Of a stretch of 41,620 nt of DNA, positions 8,699 to 17,074 are shown piece after piece (position 1 is the stretch's first letter; every line of letters starts with the position of its first letter). Made by a program: the position numbers and the translations under genes. The notes below the pieces were generated by a model. It was not told the DNA's origin. It saw only the letters and a list, made by a program, of their open reading frames with translations, and did not search any database. This stretch comes from Anaerococcus sp. mt242. Its GTDB lineage: Bacteria > Bacillota > Clostridia > Tissierellales > Peptoniphilaceae. The DNA lies in NCBI RefSeq assembly GCF_016798225.1, contig NZ_JAEUYX010000013.1, forward strand, positions 1-41,620, written 5' to 3'.

Positions 8699-9001
8699 AT
8701 GAGTGTCGATTATGAAAACATATCTAAAAAATTAAAGGCGATTTCTGATTCTAAGAGGCTTAAGATTATAGATATGTTATCTTGCGATGAGCTTTGTGCT
8801 TGTGAGATACTTGAAAAATTTGATATAAGCCAACCCACCTTATCTCATGATATGAGAAAGCTAGAAGAGGTTGGGCTTGTAACTAGTAGAAGAGAGGGTA
8901 AGAATATCTACTACTCTTTAAATAAGGCTAGTTTAGATGAGATTGAGGGTAGTTTGAAGCTTATATTTCATATCCAAGATGACTGTATTTGCAAGGAGTA
9001 A
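8699..9001 (+). CDS. arsR: ArsR-family arsenite-responsive repressor
   Basis: Winged-helix repressor that leaves DNA when As(III) or Sb(III) binds. The sequence has the DNA-recognition helix region (SQPTLSHDMRKLEEVGLV) and the family metalloid motif ELCACE, with two cysteines one residue apart as in ELCVCDL of the classical ArsR. A second pair, CICKE, closes the protein. I choose the ATG at 8699 (100 aa) because GAGGTGG sits just before it; the ATG at 8687 lies inside the operator. It is first in the ars cluster and is separated from arsD by a terminator overlapping its stop codon. Confidence 0.93.
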   Translation: MSVDYENISKKLKAISDSKRLKIIDMLSCDELCACEILEKFDISQPTLSHDMRKLEEVGLVTSRREGKNIYYSLNKASLDEIEGSLKLIFHIQDDCICKE

Positions 9002-9022
9002 AATCCTGGGCAAATATTTTTT
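8987..9022 (+). terminator. terminator overlapping the arsR stop codon
   Basis: ATTTGC (8987-8992) pairs with GCAAAT (9010-9015) and AGGA (8994-8997) with TCCT (9004-9007), around loop GTAAAA, followed by TATTTTTT. The arsR TAA lies in the loop. It would separate arsR transcripts from the structural ars genes, or act as a partial attenuator. Confidence 0.65.
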
Positions 9023-9027
9023 CTAAA

Positions 9028-9059
9028 ACATATAGAAATATTTGAATGTATCTATATGT
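9028..9059 (+). promoter_or_regulatory. second ars operator, before arsD
   Basis: ACATATAGA (9028-9036) and TCTATATGT (9051-9059) form a perfect 9-bp dyad with 14 bases between. The left part shares 17 bases with the arsR operator (AACATATAGAAATATTT at 9027-9043 and 8666-8682). It probably lets ArsR control arsD onward separately. The matching promoter hexamers are not clear. Confidence 0.7.
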
Positions 9060-9105
9060 ATTTTGTTACATATATTATTATGATTTTAAATTAAGGGAGG
9101 ATTTT

Positions 9106-9477
9106 ATGAAAAAGATGTACTTATATGAAGATGCTATGTGTTGCTCAACAGGTGTATGTGGACCAAGCCCAGATGAAGAGTTGATGAGAGTAGCTACTTT
9201 GATAGATAAGCTTACAAAAAGTGGAGCTAGCATTGATAGATATAATCTAACTAAAAATACTAAAAAGTTTGTAGAAAACAAAACTATCAATAATCTTTTA
9301 GGGGAAAAAGGTAAAGATATCCTGCCAGTTGTAATGGTTAATGATGAAGTTGTTATGACAGGCAGGTACCCTAGCAATGAAGAATTTTATGAAATGTTAT
9401 TTTTAGCTGATGATATTGAGCAAAAAACAAATAATGACAATGGAGGTTGCTGTTCTGGTAGCGATTGTGGATGCTAG
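9106..9477 (+). CDS. arsD: arsenite metallochaperone ArsD
   Basis: Chaperone that hands As(III) to ArsA, and a weak repressor in some species. The 123-aa protein starts at the ATG behind GGGAGG; a longer frame from 9046 would translate through the operator region. Cys12, Cys13 and Cys18 (MCCSTGVCGP) sit at exactly the positions known to bind arsenite in plasmid R773 ArsD. The C-terminus adds a cysteine cluster, CC at 115-116, then 121 and 123. The thioredoxin-like core has LPVVMVNDEV and the GRYPSNEEF signature. It lies 26 bases before arsA. Confidence 0.95.
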   Translation: MKKMYLYEDAMCCSTGVCGPSPDEELMRVATLIDKLTKSGASIDRYNLTKNTKKFVENKTINNLLGEKGKDILPVVMVNDEVVMTGRYPSNEEFYEMLFLADDIEQKTNNDNGGCCSGSDCGC

Positions 9478-9503
9478 TATTAAGAAAAAGGAGATGAGTC
9501 TAA

Positions 9504-11246
9504 GTGAAACAATTTGATATTAAGGAAATTGACCTAACTAAATACTTATTTTTCACAGGAAAGGGAGGAGTAGGTAAGACTTCTACTGCCTGTGCTAGTG
9601 CTATAAGTTTAGCTGATATGGGCAATGAAGTCTTATTAATTAGTACCGACCCCGCCTCAAACCTTGAGGATGTCTTTGAAACCGAGCTTGATAATAAGGG
9701 TGTAAGGATAGAAGGTGTGGATGGCCTTACTGTTGCAAACTTAGATCCTATAGAAGCTGCCAATGAGTATAAGGAAAGTGTTGTTGGTCCTTACAGGGGA
9801 CAGTTACCTGATAGTGTAATAGAAAATATGGAGGAACAGTTATCTGGATCTTGTACTGTTGAGATAGCTGCCTTTAATGAATTTTCTAAGTTTATAACTG
9901 ATTCAGACCTAAAAGATAAATATGATTATATAATATTTGATACTGCACCAACAGGCCATACCCTAAGGATGCTACAGCTTCCTTCTGCTTGGACTAACTT
10001 TATCAGCGAAAGCACCCATGGAGCTTCTTGCCTAGGTCAATTATCAGGTTTAGAAGATGAGAAAGAAACATACAAGTTTGCTGTAGATACCTTAGCTGAT
10101 GGCAAGCTTACAAGCTTAGTATTAGTTGCAAGACCTGAGGAAACTCCTCTTCTTGAAGCAAATAGAGCCTCTGCTGAATTATCAGAATTAGGTATTAACA
10201 ATCAAATCCTTCTCATAAATGGTCTTTTAAGTGCCTATGATGATGAAGTTTCAGAAGCTTTTTATAAAAAACAAAAACAATCCCTAGACAAGATGCCAGA
10301 GGGTATTAAGGGTCTTGAAACATACTTTATCCCACTTAGAGGATACAACTTAAATAGTATCGAAAATTTAAGATCCTTGTTAGTTGAAGATAAGGAATAT
10401 ACTAGTGATGTAGAGCTTGGTATAAATGAAAGCACAAGCCTAAAAGATATCATAGATGATTTATATAAGAATGAGAAAAAAGTCATTTTTACCATGGGAA
10501 AAGGTGGTGTGGGAAAGACCACACTAGCATCTGCTATCGCCAAGGGACTTGCAGATAAGGGGCAAAAGGTCCACCTAACTACAACTGACCCAGCCAATCA
10601 TTTGACTGGCATACTTGAAGAAGATGATTTATTAACTGTAAGCCATATAGATGAAGATGAAGAGCTTAAGAAATACCAAGAAGAAGTTTTAGAAAATGCT
10701 AAAAAAGTCATGTCTGAAGATGACTTAGAGTATATAAAAGAAGATTTAAGATCACCATGCACCCAAGAGATTGCTGTATTTAGAGCTTTTGCAGATGTGG
10801 TGGATAGGGCAGATAGTGAAGTTGTTGTTATAGATACAGCACCAACAGGTCATACACTTCTGTTACTGGATTCGACAGAAAGCTATAACCAAGAGATAGA
10901 AAAAAACCAAGGTGATGTTCCTAAGTCAGCAAAAAAACTTCTCCCTAGACTAAAAGATAGTAAGCAAACAGAGGTCCTAATTGTAACACTTGCAGAACCT
11001 ACACCTTTCTATGAGTCTATGAGACTTGAAGAAGATCTAAAAAGAGCTGGGATTTATAGTAAGTGGTGGATTATAAATTCATCTATATATAAGACTGGCT
11101 CTAGAAACAAAACTTTAGAAGCTAAGGCTAATAGTGAGCTAGAATGGATAAATAAGGTTGATAAACACACAGACGGTAACTTTACAATAATCCCATGGTC
11201 AAGTGAGCAGATTAAGGGATCTAGTTTAGATAAATTAATTAAGTAG
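9504..11246 (+). CDS. arsA: arsenite-translocating ATPase ArsA
   Basis: ATPase that energises arsenite export. The 580-aa protein is the full duplicated form: half A1 has the P-loop GKGGVGKT at 19-26 and DTAPTGHT near 146-153; half A2 repeats GKGGVGKT at about 332-339 and DTAPTGHT. The three metalloid-binding cysteines of the family are present (about Cys117, Cys176, Cys419, the outer two in C-T-x-E-I-A contexts). The start is GTG with AAAGGAG ten bases upstream. In this cluster it would work with Acr3 rather than ArsB, an arrangement known from other ArsDA-Acr3 operons. Confidence 0.96.
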   Translation: MKQFDIKEIDLTKYLFFTGKGGVGKTSTACASAISLADMGNEVLLISTDPASNLEDVFETELDNKGVRIEGVDGLTVANLDPIEAANEYKESVVGPYRGQLPDSVIENMEEQLSGSCTVEIAAFNEFSKFITDSDLKDKYDYIIFDTAPTGHTLRMLQLPSAWTNFISESTHGASCLGQLSGLEDEKETYKFAVDTLADGKLTSLVLVARPEETPLLEANRASAELSELGINNQILLINGLLSAYDDEVSEAFYKKQKQSLDKMPEGIKGLETYFIPLRGYNLNSIENLRSLLVEDKEYTSDVELGINESTSLKDIIDDLYKNEKKVIFTMGKGGVGKTTLASAIAKGLADKGQKVHLTTTDPANHLTGILEEDDLLTVSHIDEDEELKKYQEEVLENAKKVMSEDDLEYIKEDLRSPCTQEIAVFRAFADVVDRADSEVVVIDTAPTGHTLLLLDSTESYNQEIEKNQGDVPKSAKKLLPRLKDSKQTEVLIVTLAEPTPFYESMRLEEDLKRAGIYSKWWIINSSIYKTGSRNKTLEAKANSELEWINKVDKHTDGNFTIIPWSSEQIKGSSLDKLIK

Positions 11247-11253
11247 GTATATT

Positions 11254-11670
11254 ATGACAGAAAAAATAAAAGTTGCATTTATATGCGTTCACAATTCTTG
11301 CAGGTCTCAGATAGCTGAGGCCCTTGGCAAGAAATTTGCAGGAGAGAAAATAGATTTTTACTCTGCAGGGACTGAGCTAGTTCCTCAGATAAACCAAGAT
11401 TCAGTAAGGCTTATGAAAGAAATACACGGGATAGATATGCAAAAAGACCAGTATTCCAAACTCATAGATGACATTCCTGAAGTAGATTATGTCATCTCTA
11501 TGGGATGTAATGTAGTTTGCCCAATACTTCCTTTCAAGCACAAAAAGTATGACTGGGGGATAGAAGACCCTACTGGTAAGTCTGATGAAGACTTTATCAA
11601 AGTAATAGATGAAATCGAAGGAAAGTTAAAGGACTTAATCCGTGAAATAGATGAGGAGTTAGCTAGATGA
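11254..11670 (+). CDS. arsC: arsenate reductase, low-molecular-weight phosphatase type
   Basis: Reduces As(V) to As(III) for export. The protein (138 aa) has the LMW protein-tyrosine-phosphatase P-loop CVHNSCRS (Cys11 to Arg17, CX5R) and the general-acid EDP (Asp105-Pro106). Two further cysteines at 85 and 89 (GCNVVCP) could form the shuttle disulfide reduced by thioredoxin. Their spacing (CX3C) is shorter than in S. aureus ArsC (CX6C), so the coupling protein may differ. It begins 7 bases after arsA and overlaps acr3 by 4 (ATGA). Confidence 0.93.
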   Translation: MTEKIKVAFICVHNSCRSQIAEALGKKFAGEKIDFYSAGTELVPQINQDSVRLMKEIHGIDMQKDQYSKLIDDIPEVDYVISMGCNVVCPILPFKHKKYDWGIEDPTGKSDEDFIKVIDEIEGKLKDLIREIDEELAR

Positions 11671-12707
11671 AAAAACAACAAGATATAAGCTCTTTTGAGC
11701 GAAACCTTACGTTCTGGGTCTTGATATGCATGGCTATAGGTGTTTTAATTGGCCGCTTCATACCGGCTATTCCGGAGGCCTTGGGAGAGCTTGAGTTTTA
11801 CAATGTATCTATTCCAACTACCATACTTTTATGGATTATGATCTATCCTATGATGCTCAAAATTGATTTTAAAAGTATAAAAAATATCAAAGATAATCCT
11901 AAGGGTTTATTTATAACTTGGTTTGCCAACTGGATTATCAAACCCTTTACTATGTATCTAATAGCTAGGCTATTTTTCTTTGGAATTTATAAAAATATTA
12001 TTAGCGAAAATCTAGCATCAGAGTATCTAGCAGGAGCAGTTTTATTAGGGGCGGCTCCATGTACAGCCATGGTTTTTGTATGGAGTAAGCTAACAAGAGG
12101 AAATAGCGCCTATACCCTAGTTCAGGTGGCTAGTAATGATTTGATCTTGCTATTTGCCTATATACCAATAGTAAGCTTTTTGCTAAAGATGGGCAATATC
12201 AATATACCTTGGGGGACCCTACTTTTATCTATTCTACTGTTTATAGTAGTTCCCCTTATCCTAAGCATCATTACCAGAAGGTATGTAATAAAAAATAAGG
12301 GCGAAGATTACTTAAATGATGTATTTATCCCATCTTTTGACAAATATACTATGGTAGGGTTATTACTAACTTTAATAATTATATTTTCATTCCAAGGGAT
12401 GAATATTATAAACCAACCTTTGGATATTGCTCTTATAGCAGTACCACTTATAATTCAAACCATGCTTATATTTGCTATAACCTTTGGCATGGCATATCTT
12501 GCAAAGCTACCTTATTCTATAGCTGCTCCATGTGGGATGATAGGAGCATCTAACTTCTTTGAACTAGCTGTAGCTGTTGCTATTTCACTATTTGGACTTT
12601 CATCAGGAGCAACACTTGCGACTGTAGTAGGAGTTTTGGTAGAGGTACCAGTAATGCTATTGCTGGTAAGATTTGCAAACTCAAAGGAAGCTAAATTTAA
12701 TAGATAA
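11667..12707 (+). CDS. acr3: Acr3-family arsenite efflux permease
   Basis: Ten-helix inner-membrane carrier of the BART superfamily that exports As(III). The 346-aa protein has the hallmark cysteine in LGAAPCTAMVFVWSKLTRG (Cys132, membrane helix 4) and the second family signature around IGASNFFELAVAVAISLFG near the end. The start overlaps the arsC stop. Expected to associate with ArsA here. It is the last gene before the ars terminator. Confidence 0.96.
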   Translation: MKKQQDISSFERNLTFWVLICMAIGVLIGRFIPAIPEALGELEFYNVSIPTTILLWIMIYPMMLKIDFKSIKNIKDNPKGLFITWFANWIIKPFTMYLIARLFFFGIYKNIISENLASEYLAGAVLLGAAPCTAMVFVWSKLTRGNSAYTLVQVASNDLILLFAYIPIVSFLLKMGNINIPWGTLLLSILLFIVVPLILSIITRRYVIKNKGEDYLNDVFIPSFDKYTMVGLLLTLIIIFSFQGMNIINQPLDIALIAVPLIIQTMLIFAITFGMAYLAKLPYSIAAPCGMIGASNFFELAVAVAISLFGLSSGATLATVVGVLVEVPVMLLLVRFANSKEAKFNR

Positions 12708-12738
12708 TTGTATAAATGTTTTAGAAAAATCATCGTAG

Positions 12739-12772
12739 AAAATCAGCCTTAATTAAACTAGGGCTGATTTTT
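12739..12772 (+). terminator. terminator of the ars operon
   Basis: AAAATCAGCC (12739-12748) pairs perfectly with GGCTGATTTT (12762-12771) around a 13-base loop, with a T run. It lies 32 bases after acr3. Confidence 0.85.
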
Positions 12773-13029
12773 ATAATTATCTATTATTTTAAAAATAAGC
12801 GTGGACAAGATCTCATATTGGCTTCTTAGTTTTATATCAATTTTACAATCGATGATTCACTAGCTCTAAATCTATAGTCTATAGCTATAACTTTTCTATA
12901 CAGATTGGCTAAAATATTTGGATGTATAATTCAGAGGATATTTCAATTTTTATTTTCACTTTACATGATTTTTAAAAGTTATATGGTATTATAAACGTGT
13001 AATGATAATCAATTTCAATGGAGGAATTA
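12773..13029 (+). promoter_or_regulatory. Fur-like box upstream of the second arsD-like gene
   Basis: This AT-rich gap has no gene. Bases 13003-13017 (TGATAATCAATTTCA) match the 7-1-7 Fur consensus TGATAATnATTATCA at 12 of 14 positions, and 12998-13016 match the 19-base Fur box at 15 of 19. A TATTAT at 12987-12992 would serve as -10, so the box would cover the start point. The rest of the stretch shows nothing recognisable. Confidence 0.55.
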
Positions 13030-13386
13030 ATGAGAAATTTATATATATACGAATCATCACCAAGCGCTGTTGATAGCAAGGAGCTTGAAAGAATAGATGA
13101 AATTGTAAACCACCTTACAAATGTAGGGGCTGGTATTACTAGATATAATTTAGATCAAGCAAAAGACAAATTTGAAGAAAACATGATTGTAAAAAGATTT
13201 TTAGATGAAAATGGAGAAGATGTACTTCCTATCACTATGCTAAACAAAGAAGTAATCATCACACGCAGATACCCAGCAAATGATGAATTTTACGAACACC
13301 TATTCCCAGATTCAGACCTAGAAGGCATGGATGATTTTGGTGATGAAGGTTGTGGATGTGGCAGTGGTAGTACTTGCAGCTGCTAA
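13030..13386 (+). CDS. ArsD-like protein lacking the metalloid-binding cysteines
   Basis: A 118-aa paralogue of the ArsD at 9106: same thioredoxin-like core (ITRYNLDQAKDKF, LPITMLNKEVI, TRRYPANDEFYEHLF). The N-terminal loop that should read CCSTGVC is here ESSPSAVDS, with no cysteine. A C-terminal cluster GCGCGSGSTCSC keeps four cysteines (108, 110, 116, 118). The ATG at 13030 is preferred because GGAGG lies just before it and the upstream ATG is part of that site. It sits behind its own Fur-like box and terminator, apart from the ars operon. Arsenite delivery as in ArsD is unlikely; binding of another metal, or a thiol-redox role, is inference. Confidence 0.85.
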   Translation: MRNLYIYESSPSAVDSKELERIDEIVNHLTNVGAGITRYNLDQAKDKFEENMIVKRFLDENGEDVLPITMLNKEVIITRRYPANDEFYEHLFPDSDLEGMDDFGDEGCGCGSGSTCSC

Positions 13387-13415
13387 TATCATTTAAAATT
13401 AAATATGCAAATCTT

Positions 13416-13448
13416 AACCAGTTACTTATTTTAGTGGCTGGTTTTTTT
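13416..13448 (+). terminator. terminator after the arsD-like gene
   Basis: AACCAGTTAC pairs with GTGGCTGGTT (two T-G wobbles) around TTATTTTA, followed by seven T. Confidence 0.85.
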
Positions 13449-13462
13449 GCTTATATGGAATG

Positions 13463-13484
13463 TGTACACCATATGGAGTACAAT
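13463..13484 (+). promoter_or_regulatory. toxin-antitoxin operator and -10 box
   Basis: TGTACACCATATGGAGTACA (13463-13482) is a palindrome apart from one mismatched pair. It overlaps the -10 TACAAT (13479-13484), the position expected for autorepression by a ribbon-helix-helix antitoxin such as the one encoded next. Confidence 0.7.
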
Positions 13485-13519
13485 GTTATCGTAAACTTAG
13501 AGTTAAAAGGAGAAAATAT

Positions 13520-13792
13520 ATGGATAGTATAAAAGAAGCAAGAGTATCAGCTAGGATTGACCAAGAAACCAAAAATAAGGCCGAAAAAGAATTATCTAAG
13601 CACGGTTTGTCCATTTCTGAATTTATTAGAATGAATTTAACAACAGTGGCTAACCAAGGCTTGCCAGATTATTATGGTATACCAAATGAAGAGACTATGG
13701 CTGCTATTTATGAAATGGTAGAAACTCTAAATTCTAATTCTAAAATGGAACCTATATCCTTTGAAGAAATTAATAATCTTTTTAATGAATAA
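13520..13792 (+). CDS. type II antitoxin, RelB/DinJ family
   Basis: 90-aa antitoxin. The first 45 residues form a ribbon-helix-helix DNA-binding motif: VSARIDQETKNKAEKELSKHGLSISEFIRM is typical of DinJ. The C-terminal part (about 50-90) should wrap the toxin. I choose the ATG at 13520 because AAAGGAG lies seven bases upstream; the open frame from 13460 runs through the operator. It lies 10 bases before the toxin gene and probably represses the pair through the palindrome at 13463-13482. Confidence 0.9.
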   Translation: MDSIKEARVSARIDQETKNKAEKELSKHGLSISEFIRMNLTTVANQGLPDYYGIPNEETMAAIYEMVETLNSNSKMEPISFEEINNLFNE

Positions 13793-13802
13793 GGTTTTTT
13801 AA

Positions 13803-14159
13803 ATGATTATAGGATACTCAAGGCAATTTAAAAAAGATTTGAAAAGGATAAAACATAATAGAAAATGGAATAAGATTTTTAATAGTTCTTTATCATTCTC
13901 TGAATTAACTCCATGGGAATATGTAATTAAATCTTTTGAATCAGGTAGTGATTTACCAGATTATTTTTATGCACATGAGATTCACTTTTCAAAATCTGAC
14001 ATAAAAAATATAAGAATGGCTACTGGAGAGAAGTCTAAAATAAAAGTTATGGATTTACATTTTGATGGCAGAACGGGAGATTGTCTCTTGTTATACTCGG
14101 AAAGCGAATTAGGATTTTATATTCTCAGAATAGGTAGTCATAGCGATTTATTTAAATGA
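13803..14159 (+). CDS. type II toxin, RelE/YafQ-like mRNA interferase
   Basis: 118-aa partner of the DinJ-like antitoxin. The N-terminus YSRQFKKDLKRIKH and the C-terminus DCLLLYSESELGFYILRIGSHSDLF carry the YafQ pattern, including the terminal His and Phe of the ribosome-dependent RNase family. About 25 residues longer than usual: the extra sequence is in the middle (roughly 40-75, WEYVIKSFESG and YAHEIHFSKSDIK). The usual short basic loop is replaced, so activity may differ. The start follows a weak AAGG site. A terminator follows immediately. Confidence 0.8.
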   Translation: MIIGYSRQFKKDLKRIKHNRKWNKIFNSSLSFSELTPWEYVIKSFESGSDLPDYFYAHEIHFSKSDIKNIRMATGEKSKIKVMDLHFDGRTGDCLLLYSESELGFYILRIGSHSDLFK

Positions 14160-14183
14160 AAAAACGCCTATTCGGGCGTTTTT
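14160..14183. terminator. bidirectional terminator between toxin gene and ahpF
   Basis: AAAAACGCC (14160-14168), loop TATTCG, GGCGTTTTT (14175-14183). Flanking A and T runs let it serve both converging transcripts. Confidence 0.88.
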
Positions 14184-14194
14184 CTTTATCTATA

Positions 14195-15742
14195 TTAATT
14201 TCTCATCAAATAATTAAATGCACCAAGGGCTGCTGTTGCGCCTGATCCTGCTGCTATTACTATTTGTTTAAATAGGCTGTTTGTTGCATCTCCTGCTGCG
14301 TATACTGACTCTAGGTTTGTTGATCCGTCTGGGTTTACTATTATTTCTCCCCTGTCTGTTAGTTCAACATCACTTTCTTTTAGCCAGTCTGTGTTTGGCA
14401 CAAGACCTACTTGGATGAAGCAGCCTTCTACATCTATAGAGTGTTCTTCATTTGTTTCACGGTCTGTGTATTCTAGTCTTTCTAGTTTGTTTTCCCCGTA
14501 AAGTCCTGTTGTTTGAGCATTTTTTACTACTTCTACATTGTCTAGGCTAAATAGTTTGTCTTGTAAAACTTGGTCTGCTTTTAGCTCTGGTAAGAATTCT
14601 ATAACTGTAACATGCTCTACCATTGCGGCTAGGTCTATGGCAGCTTCGATTCCTGAGTTTCCTCCACCGATTACTGCTACTTTTTTGCCCTTAAATAGTG
14701 GACCGTCGCAGTGGGTACAATATGCTACACCCTTGTTTCTAAACTCTGTTTCACCTGGGATGCCTAATAATCTCCATCTTGCACCAGTTGCAATTACTAC
14801 TGATCTTGCTTCTAGTTTTGCTCCATTATCAAGCTCTACTTCGATTAGGCGTAGGTCTTGGGATGAGTTTTCGCTTTCTTTGATGTTTTCTGCAAGGGCG
14901 CCTGTCATGATGTCTACACCTAGGGCCTTAACTTGGTCTTCCATTTGTCCCATAAATGATGGGCCTTCTGTGTATTTAAAGCCTGGGATGTTTTCAATTC
15001 CTAGGGTTTCTACGACTTGTCCACCAAATTCACTTGCTATTAGTCCTGTTGATACACCTTTTCTAGCTGCATACACTGCTGCGGTTGCTGCTGCAGGTCC
15101 TCCACCGATGATTAGGACATCAAAGGCTGCCTTATCAGCAAAATCATCTGCTGATTTACCATCTGCAAGTTTATCTAGTAGGCTATCCATGCTTTGCTTA
15201 CCACCTTCGAAAAATTCTCCATTTTTAAAGATGGCTGGCACTGCTAGGACATCACGGCTATCTGCTATGTCTTGGAACATAGATCCTTCAATCATTGTGT
15301 GGTTGATATTTGGATTTAGGATTGCCATTATGTTTAGGGCTTGGACTACTTCTGGGCAGTTGTGACAGGATAGTGAAACTATGGTTTCAAAGTCAGCGCC
15401 CTCCATAGATTCAATTCTCTTTTGGGTGCTCTCATCTACTTTTGGAGCTACTCCACCTGCTTGAAGCATTGCTAGGGCAAATGATGCAAATTCATGGCCT
15501 AAAGGCACACCAGCAAAAACTATTTTACCATGGTCAAATGCACCCTTTACTTCAAATGATGGCTTGTATTCTAAATCTTTCTCTTCTACTTTTATTTTAT
15601 CTGACAGTTCTGCTACTTCTGTGACAAATTCTTTAACTTTTTCCGATTTGTCATCATTAGTAACAGAAAGCCCAATAGTGACTTCTGTTTTTAGTAAGTC
15701 AAAATATTGGGCTAACTGTTGCTTTAAATTATTTTCTAGCAT
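14195..15742 (-). CDS. ahpF: alkyl hydroperoxide reductase subunit F
   Basis: NADH-dependent flavoprotein that reduces AhpC. The 515-aa protein has the two N-terminal thioredoxin-like folds with the redox pair CHNC (Cys126/129), then a thioredoxin-reductase-like half with FAD motif [12 protein letters not shown] (about 211-222), the second redox pair CTHC (Cys342/345), the pyridine-nucleotide motif [12 protein letters not shown] and a C-terminal FAD motif VYAAGDAT. Length and motifs equal E. coli AhpF. It lies 24 bases after ahpC on the same strand, behind a GGA ribosome site. Confidence 0.97.
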   Translation of the reverse strand: MLENNLKQQLAQYFDLLKTEVTIGLSVTNDDKSEKVKEFVTEVAELSDKIKVEEKDLEYKPSFEVKGAFDHGKIVFAGVPLGHEFASFALAMLQAGGVAPKVDESTQKRIESMEGADFETIVSLSCHNCPEVVQALNIMAILNPNINHTMIEGSMFQDIADSRDVLAVPAIFKNGEFFEGGKQSMDSLLDKLADGKSADDFADKAAFDVLIIGGGPAAATAAVYAARKGVSTGLIASEFGGQVVETLGIENIPGFKYTEGPSFMGQMEDQVKALGVDIMTGALAENIKESENSSQDLRLIEVELDNGAKLEARSVVIATGARWRLLGIPGETEFRNKGVAYCTHCDGPLFKGKKVAVIGGGNSGIEAAIDLAAMVEHVTVIEFLPELKADQVLQDKLFSLDNVEVVKNAQTTGLYGENKLERLEYTDRETNEEHSIDVEGCFIQVGLVPNTDWLKESDVELTDRGEIIVNPDGSTNLESVYAAGDATNSLFKQIVIAAGSGATAALGAFNYLMRN

Positions 15743-15766
15743 CTATTTTATTTCCTTAAGCAAATC

Positions 15767-16336
15767 TTATAGCTTACCTACAAGGTCAAGGCCTGGAGTT
15801 AGGACTTCATCGCCTTCTTCTTGCCATTTTGCAGGACATGCTTCACCTGGGTGCTCTGCAACGTATTTTGCAGCTTTGATTTTATCTATATTTACGGCAG
15901 CTTTACGTCCGATACCGTCAGCGTTGATTTCTACTGTTTGGATTACATTTTCTGGGTCAACTACAAATGTTGCTCTTAAAGCTTTTCCTGATTCATCAAG
16001 GATGTCTAATTCTCTTGCTAATTCTTTATTAGAGTCAGAAAGCATTGTGTATTGTAATTTGCTGATTCTTTCTGAATTATCATGCCATGCCTTGTGAACG
16101 AAGTGTGTATCAACTGATACTGAGTAAACTTCTGCACCTAGTTCTTTAAGTGCTTGGTAGTTATCTTGCATATCTTCTAGTTCTGTTGGGCAAACAAATG
16201 TGAAGTCTGCTGGGTAGAAGATAAGAACTTTCCAATTCCCTTTTAAATCTTCGCTAGAAACTGTTGTAAATTCGTCTTTTGCTGGATTATATGCGTCAAG
16301 TTCAAATTGTGGTAGAGTTTTACCAATAAATGCCAT
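15767..16336 (-). CDS. ahpC: alkyl hydroperoxide reductase subunit C (peroxiredoxin)
   Basis: Typical 2-Cys peroxiredoxin that reduces H2O2, organic peroxides and peroxynitrite. The peroxidatic Cys49 is in DFTFVCPTEL and the resolving Cys167 in GEACPAKW; 189 aa is the standard length. The start has AAAAAGGAG upstream. It is first in the ahpC-ahpF operon, the main peroxide defence visible in this window. Confidence 0.97.
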   Translation of the reverse strand: MAFIGKTLPQFELDAYNPAKDEFTTVSSEDLKGNWKVLIFYPADFTFVCPTELEDMQDNYQALKELGAEVYSVSVDTHFVHKAWHDNSERISKLQYTMLSDSNKELARELDILDESGKALRATFVVDPENVIQTVEINADGIGRKAAVNIDKIKAAKYVAEHPGEACPAKWQEEGDEVLTPGLDLVGKL

Positions 16337-16386
16337 GTTAATTCTCCTTTTTAATTTAATGTGTTATTACTATTAGCTACACAATT

Positions 16387-16414
16387 ATTATAATCATTCT
16401 AAAATAAAAGTCAA
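16387..16414 (-). promoter_or_regulatory. ahpCF promoter with PerR box
   Basis: On the minus strand -35 TTGACT (16409-16414) and -10 TATAAT (16387-16392) are 16 bases apart. Overlapping the -10, 16388-16402 (TTATAATCATTCTAA) matches the PerR consensus TTATAATnATTATAA with one mismatch. This is the expected peroxide-sensing control of ahpCF. Confidence 0.85.
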
Positions 16415-16560
16415 CCTAAAGTAGGTGCTGATTATAATAATCTTACATTATCTATATTACCCAAGTACTAGGAAATTAAATATTGATTTATAGGGCAAAT
16501 GTATAATTAGACAATTAGAAAATTTAAATTAATTTTAAAATTTACTTTAATGTAGTAAAA

Positions 16561-17000
16561 TTGCGAGTAAAGTATATTTATTATAAAACAAGTGTTTTTA
16601 TGTATAATGAAGATGCTATAATATCAACAGATGACACAAGCTTGCCAGAAGATCAAATTAAAGCACTTGATGATTTATTAAAAGATACAAAGATTAAGCA
16701 TGAAAATTTAAATTCCATCATAGAAAAGGATAAGATTTCTCAAATCACGCGATCTGGACTGATAACCCTGTATTTTCTAGCCTATGTTTTAGAAAATGAG
16801 GACATATTGACTATCACGAATCAGTAGAAAATATAGAAAGACTAATGGTAAGCTACAACAATCTTGCTGAGCTATATGTGCTTTGGGGCAAAGATGATTT
16901 AGCAAAAAAATATAGAAAGTTAGCTTTAGAAACTGCTGATGCCATAGACTATAAAAATAACCAAGAAAATATCAATAAATTTATTTACAGACACCATGAA
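16561..17000 (+). pseudogene. frameshifted TPR-like gene
   Basis: Two adjacent frames make one protein. The first (from TTG 16561, or ATG 16600, neither with a ribosome site) ends at TAG 16825. The second opens after TGA 16797 and carries YHESVENIERLMVSYNNLAELYVLWGKDDLAKKYRKLALE, which has tetratricopeptide-repeat spacing. A one-base loss near 16804-16809 would explain the break. The protein ends at TGA 16998. A terminator follows. The function is unknown. Either a dead gene or a sequencing error. Confidence 0.55.
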
Positions 17001-17012
17001 TTTTAAAAATTG

Positions 17013-17037
17013 CCGGATTGTATACCCGGCTTTTTTA
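17013..17037 (+). terminator. terminator after the TPR-like pseudogene
   Basis: GCCGG (17013-17017) pairs with CCGGC (17027-17031), followed by six T. Its survival suggests the gene was transcribed. Confidence 0.75.
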
Positions 17038-17074
17038 GTGGGTACTTATATAATAGAAAAATAAGGAGTACCCA

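Noticed and set aside
14538-15365. A 275-codon open frame on the plus strand inside ahpF.
   Set aside because: It is the complement of a clear AhpF gene, has no ribosome site and no recognisable protein features.
15564-16097. Plus-strand open frame across the ahpC-ahpF junction.
   Set aside because: It covers two well-identified minus-strand genes; its serine-rich composition is typical of antisense reading.
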